Below the pieces are notes generated by a model. The model worked only from the letters and a program-made list of their open reading frames with translations, ran no database searches and was not told the DNA's origin. A program made the position numbers and the translations under genes. DNA of 64,000 nt from Paraburkholderia fungorum (GTDB lineage Bacteria > Pseudomonadota > Gammaproteobacteria > Burkholderiales > Burkholderiaceae), in NCBI RefSeq assembly GCF_902833645.1, contig NZ_CADFGE010000007.1, positions 248,001-312,000 of the forward strand. The letters run 5' to 3'. Shown here one piece after another: positions 1-6,968 of this stretch (positions are counted from its first letter, which is position 1; the number at the start of each line of letters is the position of its first letter).

Positions 1-150
1 CTTCTGACATTGATATGCAATGACATCATGAAGCACTGTCCCGCAGCCTAATCTGGGCGCAACATAGCCGCCGCCCGCGGCGCAATACAGCCCCGAGCTA
101 GATGCAGCGCCCGCGCCAGCTCAGAGTTCGAACAACGACTAAGGACGTCA

Positions 151-414
151 ATGAAGCTTTCGACTTATATCGCTCAGCTTGAATCGATACTCAATGCGTA
201 TGGAGATTTGGACGTGTTCATCTCAAACCACGCCAACGGGTTGAGCGGTCAGGGACTGGTCGATCTGTTGGAGCCACCTGTACCGCAACTCACCCCTCTC
301 GTTTTGCGTCAAGGCGATGTAGAGCGGATGTATGTGAATGAGGGGGGAAAAAAGCCGTCTCCTGAGTTGGTGTCGATCCTCGTGCCTGCTGGCTCAGGCG
401 TGAAGTTGCTTTAA
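151..414 (+). CDS. Hypothetical protein, 87 aa
   Basis: This is a small soluble protein I do not recognise. It has no signal peptide or membrane segment. The N-terminal stretch (residues 1-25) looks helical and the middle is proline-rich. An AAGGA Shine-Dalgarno sequence lies a few bases before the ATG, which supports it as a real gene. Its stop codon ends only 7 bp before the left end of the IS66-type element, so the gene is intact but its former downstream neighbour is lost or displaced. It belongs to the accessory block left of tRNA-Arg. No function is proposed. Confidence 0.6.
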   Translation: MKLSTYIAQLESILNAYGDLDVFISNHANGLSGQGLVDLLEPPVPQLTPLVLRQGDVERMYVNEGGKKPSPELVSILVPAGSGVKLL

Positions 415-421
415 CTTCGCG

Positions 422-447
422 GTAAGCGCGCAGCAAACCTACCTTGA
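422..447. repeat. IS66 left terminal inverted repeat
   Basis: It starts GTAAGCGCGCAGCAAACC and pairs with the complement of 2869-2894. The first eight bases are identical and 20 of 26 match overall. It lies just downstream of the tnpC stop. Confidence 0.85.
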
Positions 448-456
448 CGGGTGGCG

Positions 457-2100
457 CTAGTTGACTATCACAGGCGGACGCCGGCGATGCGGCAGCAATG
501 CAGAGATGTCGCTGGCCTTGTGGGTCGGCAGCCGCGTGAGGATGTCCTTCAGATAGGCGTGCGGGTCGTGGCCGTTGAGTTGGGCCGAGCGTATCAGGCT
601 CATGATGGCGGCAGCACGTTGGCCTGCCCGTAGCGAGCCGGCGAACGACCAGTTGGCCCTTCCGATGGCCCATGGGCGGATCTGGTTTTCGACCCAATTG
701 TTGTCTATGGGCACGTGCCCGTCGTCGAGATAGCGCGTGAGCGCTTCCCAACCTTTGAGGCTGTAGTCCAGCGCTTTCGCAATCGCTGAACCTTCCGAAA
801 CCAGCTTACACTGCGCCACCATCCATTCATAAAGTGCGTCACACACCGTTTTGGCCCGACTCTGCCGGAGTTTGCGCCGCTCTTCGGCATCCAGCACTGC
901 AGCGTCGCGCTCGATATCATAAAGCGCAGCGAAGTACGGCATGGCCCGTCCAGCGGCGTGGCTGCTGTGATTGGCATGCAGGTCGAAGAACTTGCGCCGT
1001 GCGTGCGCAGTACATCCGATTTCAGTGATGCCCTGCTGGAATCCAGCCTTGTATCCGCCGTAGTCGTCGCACACCAGCTTGCCCTGCCAGCCGGCAAGGA
1101 AGGTGCGGGCGTGTTCGCCTGCACGGCTGTCGGCGAAGTCGTAGACCACGGCGCGCAGCTCACTGAAGTGCGTTGGCGTATACACCCACAAGTACGCCCG
1201 GTGTGTCTTCCCTTTACCTGGACCAAGCATCTGTACCGGTGTCTCATCCGCATGCACCACACCCTGCTGCAGGATTTCCTGATGGAGGGCATCAACCAGT
1301 GGCTGCAACTGTGCGCCGCACATGCCGACCCAGGCACCCAATGTCGATCGCGGTATTGCCAGACCCGCCCGCGCAAAGATCTGTTCCTGACGATACAGGG
1401 GAAGGTGGTCAGCGCATTTGGCAACCAGCACTGAGGCCAGCAGCCCGTGGTCGGGATGGCCCTTGTCGATAACGTGTGCGGGCACTGGCGCCTGAATCAG
1501 CGTTTCGCAGTTCTTGCATACCCACTTGCCACGGATATGCCGCTCAACCGTGAACACGCCCGGCGTGTAGTCCAGCTTCTCGCTGATGTCCTCACCGATG
1601 CGCACGCGCTCGCAGCCACACTGGCATACGGAGCTATCCGGCTCGTGGTGGATCTCTGTGCGCGGCAGTTGCGCTGGCAGTGATGCGCGTTTCGGTTGCT
1701 GGAGTGACTGGCCGGCTGTGGCTTGTGGCTGAAGCTGCTCGAGCTCCAGTTCAATGGCGGCCAGATCCGCGTCGATCGCTTCTTCCAGTAGGCTCATCTG
1801 CTCGCTGCTGAACTGTTCGTTGCGCCGACCGTACTGCTGGCGCTTGAGGATGGAGATCTTGTGGCTCAGCTGCTCGATAAGCGTCTGTCGATAATGCAGC
1901 TCGCATTCGTCGTCCTCGACCTCCCGCGTCTTCTCAATCTCCCGCTCTCTGTCCTGCACCTGGGCAATCAGTTGCGCGGCGAGCGTGCGCAACTGTTCCG
2001 GGCTGAGGGCGTTGAGGTCGGCGGGCAGGTTGATGTAAACCAGTCTGCCAGAACCCCGGCACCATGGAAGCGCAACAGTTAACGTCCCTGTAGGCCTCAT
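457..2100 (-). CDS. tnpC: IS66 family transposase TnpC (DDE)
   Basis: This 547-aa protein is the catalytic transposase of the IS66 element. An N-terminal leucine-rich coiled coil (about residues 10-90) precedes a zinc-ribbon-like cysteine region (CQCGCE, then CKNC) and the DDE core. The acidic residues are visible in VHADETP, LVCDDYGGY and NNWVENQIRPW. The ATG at 2100 overlaps the tnpB stop as ATGA, the usual translational coupling in IS66, so I prefer it to the upstream in-frame start at 2139. The length fits the family and no frameshift is seen. Confidence 0.93.
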   Translation of the reverse strand: MRPTGTLTVALPWCRGSGRLVYINLPADLNALSPEQLRTLAAQLIAQVQDREREIEKTREVEDDECELHYRQTLIEQLSHKISILKRQQYGRRNEQFSSEQMSLLEEAIDADLAAIELELEQLQPQATAGQSLQQPKRASLPAQLPRTEIHHEPDSSVCQCGCERVRIGEDISEKLDYTPGVFTVERHIRGKWVCKNCETLIQAPVPAHVIDKGHPDHGLLASVLVAKCADHLPLYRQEQIFARAGLAIPRSTLGAWVGMCGAQLQPLVDALHQEILQQGVVHADETPVQMLGPGKGKTHRAYLWVYTPTHFSELRAVVYDFADSRAGEHARTFLAGWQGKLVCDDYGGYKAGFQQGITEIGCTAHARRKFFDLHANHSSHAAGRAMPYFAALYDIERDAAVLDAEERRKLRQSRAKTVCDALYEWMVAQCKLVSEGSAIAKALDYSLKGWEALTRYLDDGHVPIDNNWVENQIRPWAIGRANWSFAGSLRAGQRAAAIMSLIRSAQLNGHDPHAYLKDILTRLPTHKASDISALLPHRRRPPVIVN

Positions 2101-2465
2101 ACGACGCGAATCACACCGTTCGGGCCGATGCGCTGCCACGGCAGACCCACCACCAGACCTCCGAGCTGCTCCTGCGTGAGTGCGTGTTGCTTTGGTTCGC
2201 TACCAGCGTGAGGCCAGACGAACTGTCTCTCGTCCAGTCGTCGCTCTGCCAGCCAGATCCCGATTCCGTCGTGAACAAGCACCTTCAGGCGATTGGCCCG
2301 CCGGTTGGCAAAGAGGTAAGCATGGTGCGGACGCGCCGCGCCAAACACCGTAATCAACCGCGCCAGTGCCGTATCGAAGCCCGCACGCATGTCCAGTGGT
2401 TCGACTGCCAGCCATGCTTCATCAATGCGGATTACGCGAGCCACTCTCGCAGCCAGGTGGCGCAT
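2097..2465 (-). CDS. tnpB: IS66 accessory protein TnpB
   Basis: This 122-aa protein has the family signature: a VIRIDEAWLAVEPLDMRAG-like start, then YLFANRRANRLKVLVHDG and the IWL motif. TnpB is required for IS66 transposition together with TnpA and TnpC, but its biochemical role is unclear. The start at 2465 overlaps the tnpA 3' end by 34 bp. The conserved part begins about ten residues in, where the codon is GTA and cannot be a start. Its stop overlaps the tnpC start as ATGA. Confidence 0.92.
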   Translation of the reverse strand: MRHLAARVARVIRIDEAWLAVEPLDMRAGFDTALARLITVFGAARPHHAYLFANRRANRLKVLVHDGIGIWLAERRLDERQFVWPHAGSEPKQHALTQEQLGGLVVGLPWQRIGPNGVIRVV

Positions 2466-2818
2466 TGTGCTGCCTCTGATGTCGGCCAGCTAACCGTTAT
2501 CGACTGGTCCGCGCGGCGCACTTCGACGCGGATCTCAGCCGGGCGCACGTTCTTCGTTTCGAGCGGGAGCGGCACGAATGCCGGCGCCACTGCCGACTGC
2601 ACAGTCACATCGCCACGCGAGACGAGAAAGCGTTCGTTCCCTTCGGCCCGTTTTACCCAACGCCGGAGCAGATTTGCGTTCAGCTTGTGGTGCAACGCGA
2701 TGGCCGCGAGCGATACCCCAGGCCCCTGGCAGGCTGCCACCACCTGGGCTTTGAACTCGACGCTATAGCGCCGGCGTCGGCGGCGGCCAACTGGCGCTTC
2801 TTCTTCGCTAGTGTTCAC
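2432..2818 (-). CDS. tnpA: IS66 accessory protein TnpA (HTH)
   Basis: This 128-aa first gene of the element carries a basic N-terminus (RRRRRRYSVEFKAQVVAACQ) and an IS3/IS66-type helix-turn-helix at about residues 18-60, with the segment VSLAAIALHHKLNANLLRRW. It probably binds the terminal repeats or regulates transposition. Residues after 70 are variable, as in the family. It is co-transcribed with tnpB and tnpC. Confidence 0.9.
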   Translation of the reverse strand: MNTSEEEAPVGRRRRRRYSVEFKAQVVAACQGPGVSLAAIALHHKLNANLLRRWVKRAEGNERFLVSRGDVTVQSAVAPAFVPLPLETKNVRPAEIRVEVRRADQSITVSWPTSEAAQCATWLREWLA

Positions 2819-2868
2819 GTGTCCACCTATTTAAGTGGATACGATGCTCCCAAGACCTTCCGTGCAAC

Positions 2869-2894
2869 TCAAGATGGGATGGCTAGGCGCTTAC
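2869..2894. repeat. IS66 right terminal inverted repeat
   Basis: Read on the minus strand it starts GTAAGCGCCTAGCCATCC. It lies about 50 bp upstream of tnpA, so the element's promoter must sit in 2819-2894. Confidence 0.85.
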
Positions 2895-3061
2895 GTCCGC
2901 TGAGCGCGCGCGAGCTTCGGGTGCGAAGCAGTCAGCTGATGCTCGAGAAGGAGAGTTTTCTTTGTTACAGATTTGCTACGGCAATGGTAACAATCTGTAG
3001 CCGCGAAGATGAAATAGCTCCGGCAAGCCCTGAACTGTTTCCCAAGGAACGGTGCTTTGAG
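2895..3061. other. Spacer with an 8-bp dyad, no gene seen
   Basis: This is the sequence between the IS66 right end and the split gene. It holds an inverted repeat with TACAGATT at 2966-2973 and AATCTGTA at 2992-2999, separated by 18 bp. There is no U-tract, so it is not an obvious terminator. It may be part of the leader or trailer of the neighbouring gene. Confidence 0.4.
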
Positions 3062-3868
3062 TCAGCCAACGCCGAGCAAATGTTTTGCTGCTGCCACGCC
3101 AGCAGGCAGCTGAGGCAATCCTATGACAACGGTAACGAGATTTGCGGACGCCGCCAGGGCGGTTACGAGTCGTTCTCCTAGGGACGATGACGTCAAAAAG
3201 TCTTTGTACTTCGGGTCGACGGCAGTGTGTCCGACGGCGGCATCCACCGCGTCCAAAATAGGCAGGGCGCCCGTTATCTTGTATTCCTCGGTACTTGTGA
3301 TCAGAATGCGGAGGTATCTGGAAATGTAGATTATCAACGAGGGGTCCAGGTCCGACTTAAATACCTCTGTCAGCATTGCTTGCAATTCAAGCCGTAACTC
3401 CTCAGCTTGGTCCTGCGGAATTGTTTTGGCCTGATCTCAATTTGCGAGCAGGTCAGCTGACATACTGAGATATGTCATGGAATGTGCGTCGATAGGTCCA
3501 ATAAACGAATTCCACTGCCCATTCAAATTTTGCTGCATCAAACCAGAGTTTACCTGCGAATGCCAATGCTGCCAGCTCGCAGCACGACCGGGGTAGTGCC
3601 CTTGCAATAGAGCGATTATCTGGTGCGGCAATTCCATGACCTTGCCGAGCCTCGACATGAGCAGGGCCTCTTCTTCAACGCCTAATAACTGCTGCCATGC
3701 CCGACGGCATGGCTTGTCAACCGGGATATTCTTCCCAGCGACCAAGATGTTGAGCAACCAGGATGCGGGGTTGTCGTAGGTTAAATCCACGAGTGAGGAG
3801 CTGACACGAAGGCTAAGTTGATTGCGGCGGGCGTAAGCTTTGGCGTAGGTCGTTCGCTGAAGCCTCAT
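3062..3868 (-). pseudogene. Unrecognised gene split by an in-frame TGA
   Basis: Two open segments lie in one frame: 3437-3868 (143 residues, ending LSMSADLLAN) and 3062-3385 (107 residues, from TTG). Only a TGA at 3437-3439 and 17 sense codons (DQAKTIPQDQAEELRLE) separate them. Read through, the product is about 267 residues. It has a helical C-terminal half (LDPSLIIYISRYLRILI) and a hydrophobic end that may be a membrane segment (ALAASANLVTVVIGLPQLP). The family is not recognised. A GAGGAG at 3398-3403 could allow reinitiation at the TTG at 3385, so two polypeptides are conceivable, but a nonsense mutation (for example CGA to TGA) is simplest. It lies 34 bp downstream of the 3903-4631 gene and is probably co-transcribed with it. 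Confidence 0.65.
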
Positions 3869-3902
3869 GCGCGCTGGCGAAAGCGCTGGTGCATCAAGTG
3901 TA

Positions 3903-4631
3903 TTACCAGAAGCCCGGGACGTACCCTTGACGCATCACGATGAAAGACGTCGGATCGGTCATGAAAACGCTGACGCTGCCAGCTTTCCACGCAACATGTC
4001 CCTTTCTGGGGCTTGACAATGGTTGCCCGAACATCTCGGTGAAGCGATCGCGGAAGAGCGAATCAGAGATTTTTACAGGGTACGAAGCGTTGAACAAAAT
4101 GTGCGTGATCCGGCGCTTTTTGTCCGTCTCGTCAAAGTAGTAGACGATGTGGTTAAAGAGCGGATCTTGGTTCTTGAGGACGACGTAATCGTTTCCGTCT
4201 TCGATGGCAGTCTTGTCGACCGCGCCTCCTGGATATGCGTCGCTAAGTGAATCGATCGAATCTCCCACCTTAACTTTTCCGAGTCCAAGCGGATAGGGTG
4301 AACGATCCGTTAGGAGATGCGCTTGCTCGTAATCGCGCAGCTTTGCATTCGCATCGTCAGTCGCCTTTTGCGCGGCGCGTACCTCGCTTGCCGCTTTGTC
4401 CGCACTCCCGCGGATTGCACGGGCCGCGGCCTCCGATGCAGCTTGAACTTCCGAAGCTGCTTGGTCTGCCATAGCTTGCAATTGCTGCGCTACGCCGGCC
4501 TTCGCCTCTTGAGCCACCCGTTCGGGTAGCACCAATTTCTCGTAGACTCCGCCGGTGACGACGACCGTTGCCACGATCACACTGGACAAAATCCAAAGTG
4601 GACTGTCTTTTAATTCTTTCCACGAACTCAT
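3903..4631 (-). CDS. Membrane-anchored coiled-coil protein, unknown function
   Basis: This 242-aa protein has one N-terminal membrane segment (WILSSVIVATVVVTGGVY, about residues 13-30). It is followed by an alanine/glutamate-rich coiled coil (about 40-105, with repeated AASE and AARA units) and a globular C-terminal domain (110-242) beginning LGLGKVKVGDSIDSL. That domain vaguely resembles small periplasmic or SmpA-like domains, but I cannot assign it. A GGGGA precedes the ATG. The gene is the first of a likely two-gene unit with the split gene and starts 123 bp from tRNA-Arg. The location suggests cargo of an integrated element. A defence or stress role is possible but unsupported. Confidence 0.7.
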   Translation of the reverse strand: MSSWKELKDSPLWILSSVIVATVVVTGGVYEKLVLPERVAQEAKAGVAQQLQAMADQAASEVQAASEAAARAIRGSADKAASEVRAAQKATDDANAKLRDYEQAHLLTDRSPYPLGLGKVKVGDSIDSLSDAYPGGAVDKTAIEDGNDYVVLKNQDPLFNHIVYYFDETDKKRRITHILFNASYPVKISDSLFRDRFTEMFGQPLSSPRKGHVAWKAGSVSVFMTDPTSFIVMRQGYVPGFW

Positions 4632-4680
4632 TGCGATTCCCCGGCGGATATCGGAGTTGCTTTTAGTTTTTCGCGCTTGC

Positions 4681-4711
4681 TTTGGCGTAACTACGCCAAA
4701 ATTACGCCAAA
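4681..4711. repeat. Palindrome plus third half-site beside tRNA-Arg
   Basis: TTTGGCGTA (4681-4689), AC, TACGCCAAA (4692-4700) form a 9-bp perfect inverted repeat. A third copy, TACGCCAAA, follows at 4703-4711. The cluster lies 44 bp from the CCA end of tRNA-Arg. Recombination-directionality or integrase arm sites often sit like this next to att sites. It could instead be an operator for the gene starting at 4631. Confidence 0.5.
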
Positions 4712-4754
4712 TATTTGTTAATCGCCCGTCCTGTAAGGCTTGGCAGCCGATTGT

Positions 4755-4829
4755 TGGTCCCCCCGACAGGAATCGAACCTGTATCTAGCGCTTAGGAGGC
4801 ACTTGTTCTATCCATTGAACTACGGGGAG
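4755..4829 (-). tRNA. tRNA-Arg (anticodon CCT)
   Basis: A cloverleaf of 75 nt is visible on the minus strand. The acceptor stem is CTCCCCG with CGGGGGG (one G-U pair). The D-arm is GTTC...GAAC. The anticodon stem AGTGC/GCGCT holds loop CTCCTAA, which gives anticodon CCT and reads AGG. The T-arm is ACAGG-TTCGATT-CCTGT. Discriminator A and an encoded CCA end at 4755. tRNA-Arg genes are common integration sites, and the accessory block lies on its 3' side. Confidence 0.95.
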
Positions 4830-5200
4830 ATGGATATTGGCAATGGGTGGGCTGAAGCCTTTCTTCTATTGGCTCCCGCCATACCTTTTGGGCGTGTCCG
4901 GCATTTCTGCTTCTTCCTAAACGAAGCGCCGCGACAGCTTGTGAGCCCTAGTACGCCAGCGAGCGCAAGAGTATAGCAAAAACACTCAAAACGAAAGGCG
5001 CTACCGAAGCTTCGGCGCAGCTTGGGGAAGTCGGGGTTGAGAACATCCAGGATGCAAAGCTTACGATCCAACCCTTCGGCCGCGCGCACTTACTGGTGCA
5101 CAACGGCAGTTCTTCCAGGTCAAGCGGTTATCTGAGTACGTCGACCGAAGTGGGCGACGGCACGGCATGCTGTTCGCGCTCACACGCCGTGCCGCGTTCC
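4830..5200. other. 371-bp spacer, no gene seen
   Basis: This is the region upstream of tRNA-Arg and downstream of the 5201-5506 gene. It must hold the tRNA promoter, but I see no convincing -35/-10 pair. The open frames here are short, lack ribosome sites and overlap the tRNA, so I call no protein. No second copy of the tRNA 3' end is visible. Confidence 0.5.
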
Positions 5201-5506
5201 CTATTTCCACTTCGAGCCAAGCGCCTCGAGTCCGGCTTTCTTGAGGTCATCTGCCACCATCACCACGCGAAACTCGCAGTCGGCATTGAACGAAAGAAAC
5301 CAGGGTTCCGCGAATTTCGGAATCTGCGACGGCTCCTCGAGGTTCACGATGAGGATTGCTCCGCGTGTTCCGTGCTCCGAGGTGAAGTAGGCGGCTTCCG
5401 GTTTCATCTCCGCGAGAATCCTCTCCATCAACTCTCCGATAGTGCCATCGCGCACAAACGTGTTAAACGGCTCGTGAGGTATTCGTATGTTGAGAAGCAT
5501 GCGCAT
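5201..5506 (-). CDS. Conserved hypothetical protein, 101 aa
   Basis: The start is the ATG at 5506, preceded by AAGGAGG six bases upstream, one of the best ribosome sites in the window. Longer in-frame starts up to 5650 lack one. The protein begins MRMLLNIRIPHEPFNTFVRD and contains a likely alpha/beta fold with the segment EPWFLSFNADCEFRVVM. I believe similar short proteins occur in other Burkholderiales and have no known function. There are no membrane segments, so it is probably cytosolic. Confidence 0.8.
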   Translation of the reverse strand: MRMLLNIRIPHEPFNTFVRDGTIGELMERILAEMKPEAAYFTSEHGTRGAILIVNLEEPSQIPKFAEPWFLSFNADCEFRVVMVADDLKKAGLEALGSKWK

Positions 5507-5711
5507 GGTCTCCCTCCTTGATTGGGTCCGAATGGACTCTTCAAGAATAGGAGCTTCGCGAGCTGGCCGTGGCTGTTCAACAAACCGGCAAAGAGCAAGT
5601 GGAGGGACGCCGCGACCGTCAAGATCGGCGAACTCGCGAGGAAATACCACGAGGCCGTGCGGAATCCGGACTCCAGGAATATTGCCTTGCTTGAACGTCG
5701 ACCGACCCTAT
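5507..5711. other. Spacer, possible gene remnant on the plus strand
   Basis: Between the 101-aa gene and the H-NS-like gene a plus-strand frame (5522-5743) reads like coding sequence, with segments such as WPWLFNKPAKSKWRD and IGELARKYHEAVRNPDSRN. It has no ribosome site, runs into the H-NS gene and may be the broken tail of an unknown gene. I do not annotate it as functional. Confidence 0.3.
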
Positions 5712-6023
5712 CTAGTCCGCCCCGACGTCGTCCGGATGCCTGACCAGAAAATCGTCGTAGTTTCGGTTCCGGATCCAGGACGGCGCGCGTCCACGGCCGC
5801 TCCAGGTCGCGCCGGTGATCGGGTCCTGATACTTCATCTGCACCGGCTTGGTGTTGTACGTGCCTCGCCGGTCGACGCGTAACTGGTTTGGCACGAGGTT
5901 GAAGAAGTTCATCACCTGGCGGACGTGGTCGATAGCCGCTTTCTGCTCCTGTTGCCACGCCACTAATAACCGCTCGTCGAGTTGCGCGAGTTGCTGCTTC
6001 AAGATCTTTACCCTGCTGCTCAT
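5712..6023 (-). CDS. H-NS family nucleoid protein
   Basis: This 103-aa protein has an N-terminal coiled-coil oligomerisation region (about 1-55, KILKQQLAQLDERLLVAWQQ) and the C-terminal H-NS DNA-binding core YQDPITGATWSGRGRAPSWI at about 67-86. The core contains the AT-hook-like loop that inserts into the minor groove. Such proteins silence AT-rich, often acquired, genes. The ATG at 6023 has GGAAAGAG upstream and matches the family N-terminus better than the start at 6059. A strong promoter lies at 6195-6223 and the gene diverges from a TetR regulator. Confidence 0.9.
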   Translation of the reverse strand: MSSRVKILKQQLAQLDERLLVAWQQEQKAAIDHVRQVMNFFNLVPNQLRVDRRGTYNTKPVQMKYQDPITGATWSGRGRAPSWIRNRNYDDFLVRHPDDVGAD

Positions 6024-6163
6024 GTTCTCTTTCCGTAGTACATGACCAGGTTGTTGCATTGCGCTCCCGGTCTTGGCGTTGGCTCCCGCGCTGACTTCGC
6101 ACGCACGTCCTCGTCCTGTTCCGTACGGCTCTCAAAGGACTCAGATCGTGCCTTGCACTTTCG

Positions 6164-6181
6164 CATATCAAGTGAGATATG
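6164..6181. promoter_or_regulatory. Operator-like palindrome 1
   Basis: CATATC-AAGTGA-GATATG has 6-bp perfect arms, 7 if the flanking T and A are counted. It holds TATCAAGTGA, which differs by one base from the core of palindrome 2, 52 bp away (about five helical turns). It sits just downstream of the predicted H-NS transcription start and is probably bound by the adjacent TetR protein. Confidence 0.55.
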
Positions 6182-6194
6182 AAATTCAATCGTA

Positions 6195-6223
6195 ATAATA
6201 GTCAGTTGAATTTTAAATATCAA
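6195..6223 (-). promoter_or_regulatory. Sigma-70 promoter for the H-NS-like gene
   Basis: Read on the minus strand, TTGATA (6223-6218), a 17-bp spacer and TATTAT (6200-6195) make a near-consensus promoter. The leader to the ATG at 6023 would be about 165 nt. The -35 lies inside palindrome 2, so a bound repressor would block polymerase. Confidence 0.6.
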
Positions 6224-6230
6224 CTGATAT
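6217..6230. promoter_or_regulatory. Operator-like palindrome 2
   Basis: ATATCA-AC-TGATAT is a perfect dyad ending 10 bp before the TetR start codon, and it overlaps the -35 of the H-NS promoter. A further inverted half-site, TCAGTTGA, lies at 6202-6209. The arrangement fits autoregulation of the TetR gene and control of its divergent neighbour. Confidence 0.55.
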
Positions 6231-6240
6231 CCTTCCGGCC

Positions 6241-6867
6241 ATGAATACGGCGACCAAATCCCCGCGGCTGAGCCGCGAAGAAAGTCGATTGCAGACCCGG
6301 GCACATTTGCTGGCTGCGGCGAAGCGGCTGTTCGTCGAGAGAGGTTTCGGCGCCACTTCTCTCAGAGATATTGCGGCCGAGGCTGGTTATACGCAGGGTG
6401 CTTTCTATTCGAATTTCGCGAGCAAGGAAGAGTTGTTCGTGGCGTTGATGCAAGAGCGTTCCAGGACGCAAGTGACCGACATTGGCCGCATACTGAGCGA
6501 TCCGTCCTCGTCTGCGGACGACATACTGAATGCGTTGGAGGTCTGGGCGCAGACGCTCGATGCCGAGCCTGAGTGGTCTGTGCTAGGCGTTGAGTTCAAG
6601 CTTCAGGGGCGCCGTAACCCTGTTTTTGCAGCAGCCTCACAGGCTTTGCTCGACGCCCACCGTGACGGCCTTGCTTATTGCATCGCGCAGATTTTTGCCA
6701 GGCTGGAAAGAGTGCCGCCAGAATCGCCGAGTATCCTGGCTGCGTCCTTCATGGGACTCTCACAAGGCCTCGCATTACAGCGATCGATGCTGTCCGAGGT
6801 CCCCATTGGCCATATGATCATGGTCTTCCTGCGCGGCTTGCTAGCCGCGGCGCCGCCTGCGCGCTGA
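6241..6867 (+). CDS. TetR/AcrR family transcriptional regulator
   Basis: The 208-aa protein has a TetR helix-turn-helix at about residues 20-65 (LAAAKRLFVERGFGATSLRDI, then YTQGAFYSNFASKEELF) and a helical ligand-binding domain to the end. The ATG directly follows operator-like palindrome 2, with no clear Shine-Dalgarno, so translation may be weak or the start non-canonical. It diverges from the H-NS-like gene. No transporter or enzyme is adjacent, so the likely targets are itself and the H-NS gene. The ligand is unknown. Confidence 0.9.
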   Translation: MNTATKSPRLSREESRLQTRAHLLAAAKRLFVERGFGATSLRDIAAEAGYTQGAFYSNFASKEELFVALMQERSRTQVTDIGRILSDPSSSADDILNALEVWAQTLDAEPEWSVLGVEFKLQGRRNPVFAAASQALLDAHRDGLAYCIAQIFARLERVPPESPSILAASFMGLSQGLALQRSMLSEVPIGHMIMVFLRGLLAAAPPAR

Positions 6868-6952
6868 GCCGCGAATGCCGTGGAGAACGAGGTGAACAAG
6901 AACGCCGCCGAGGCCGTGGAAATGACGGCCGGCGAGTGGATGAAGAAGTAAT
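6868..6952 (+). pseudogene. Possible 3' remnant of a lost gene
   Basis: Directly after the TetR stop, and in the same frame, the sequence reads AANAVENEVNKNAAEAVEMT and then AGEWMKK followed by a stop. This looks like a genuine protein C-terminus but has no start region. It may be the tail of a deleted gene or an old C-terminal extension of TetR cut off by a stop. The source family is not recognised. Confidence 0.3.
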
Positions 6953-6968
6953 AGCAGCGGGGTTTTGC

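Larger units (their letters stand above)
422..2894 (-). mobile_element. Complete IS66-family insertion sequence
   Basis: The 2473-bp element carries tnpA, tnpB and tnpC in the usual IS66 order on the minus strand. It is bounded by imperfect inverted repeats that begin GTAAGCGC, a typical IS66 terminus. The outer 26 bp match at 20 positions. IS66 elements normally make 8-bp target duplications, but the flanks here (ACTTCGCG at 414-421, GTCCGCTG at 2895-2902) do not match. All three reading frames are open, so the element may still be functional. The missing duplication suggests recombination or an adjacent deletion after insertion. Confidence 0.92.

Noticed and set aside
151..414. Toxin-antitoxin component beside the IS66 element
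   Set aside because: No partner gene and no toxin or antitoxin motif.
3437..3439. Selenocysteine or programmed read-through at the TGA
   Set aside because: No SECIS-like hairpin is evident directly after the codon, and the residue context suggests a simple nonsense mutation.
1..4754. Complete prophage or integrative element
   Set aside because: No integrase, structural or replication gene is visible; only the tRNA junction and cargo-like genes suggest one edge.
4820..5089. 89-codon minus-strand protein gene
   Set aside because: It overlaps the tRNA-Arg gene and lacks a ribosome site.
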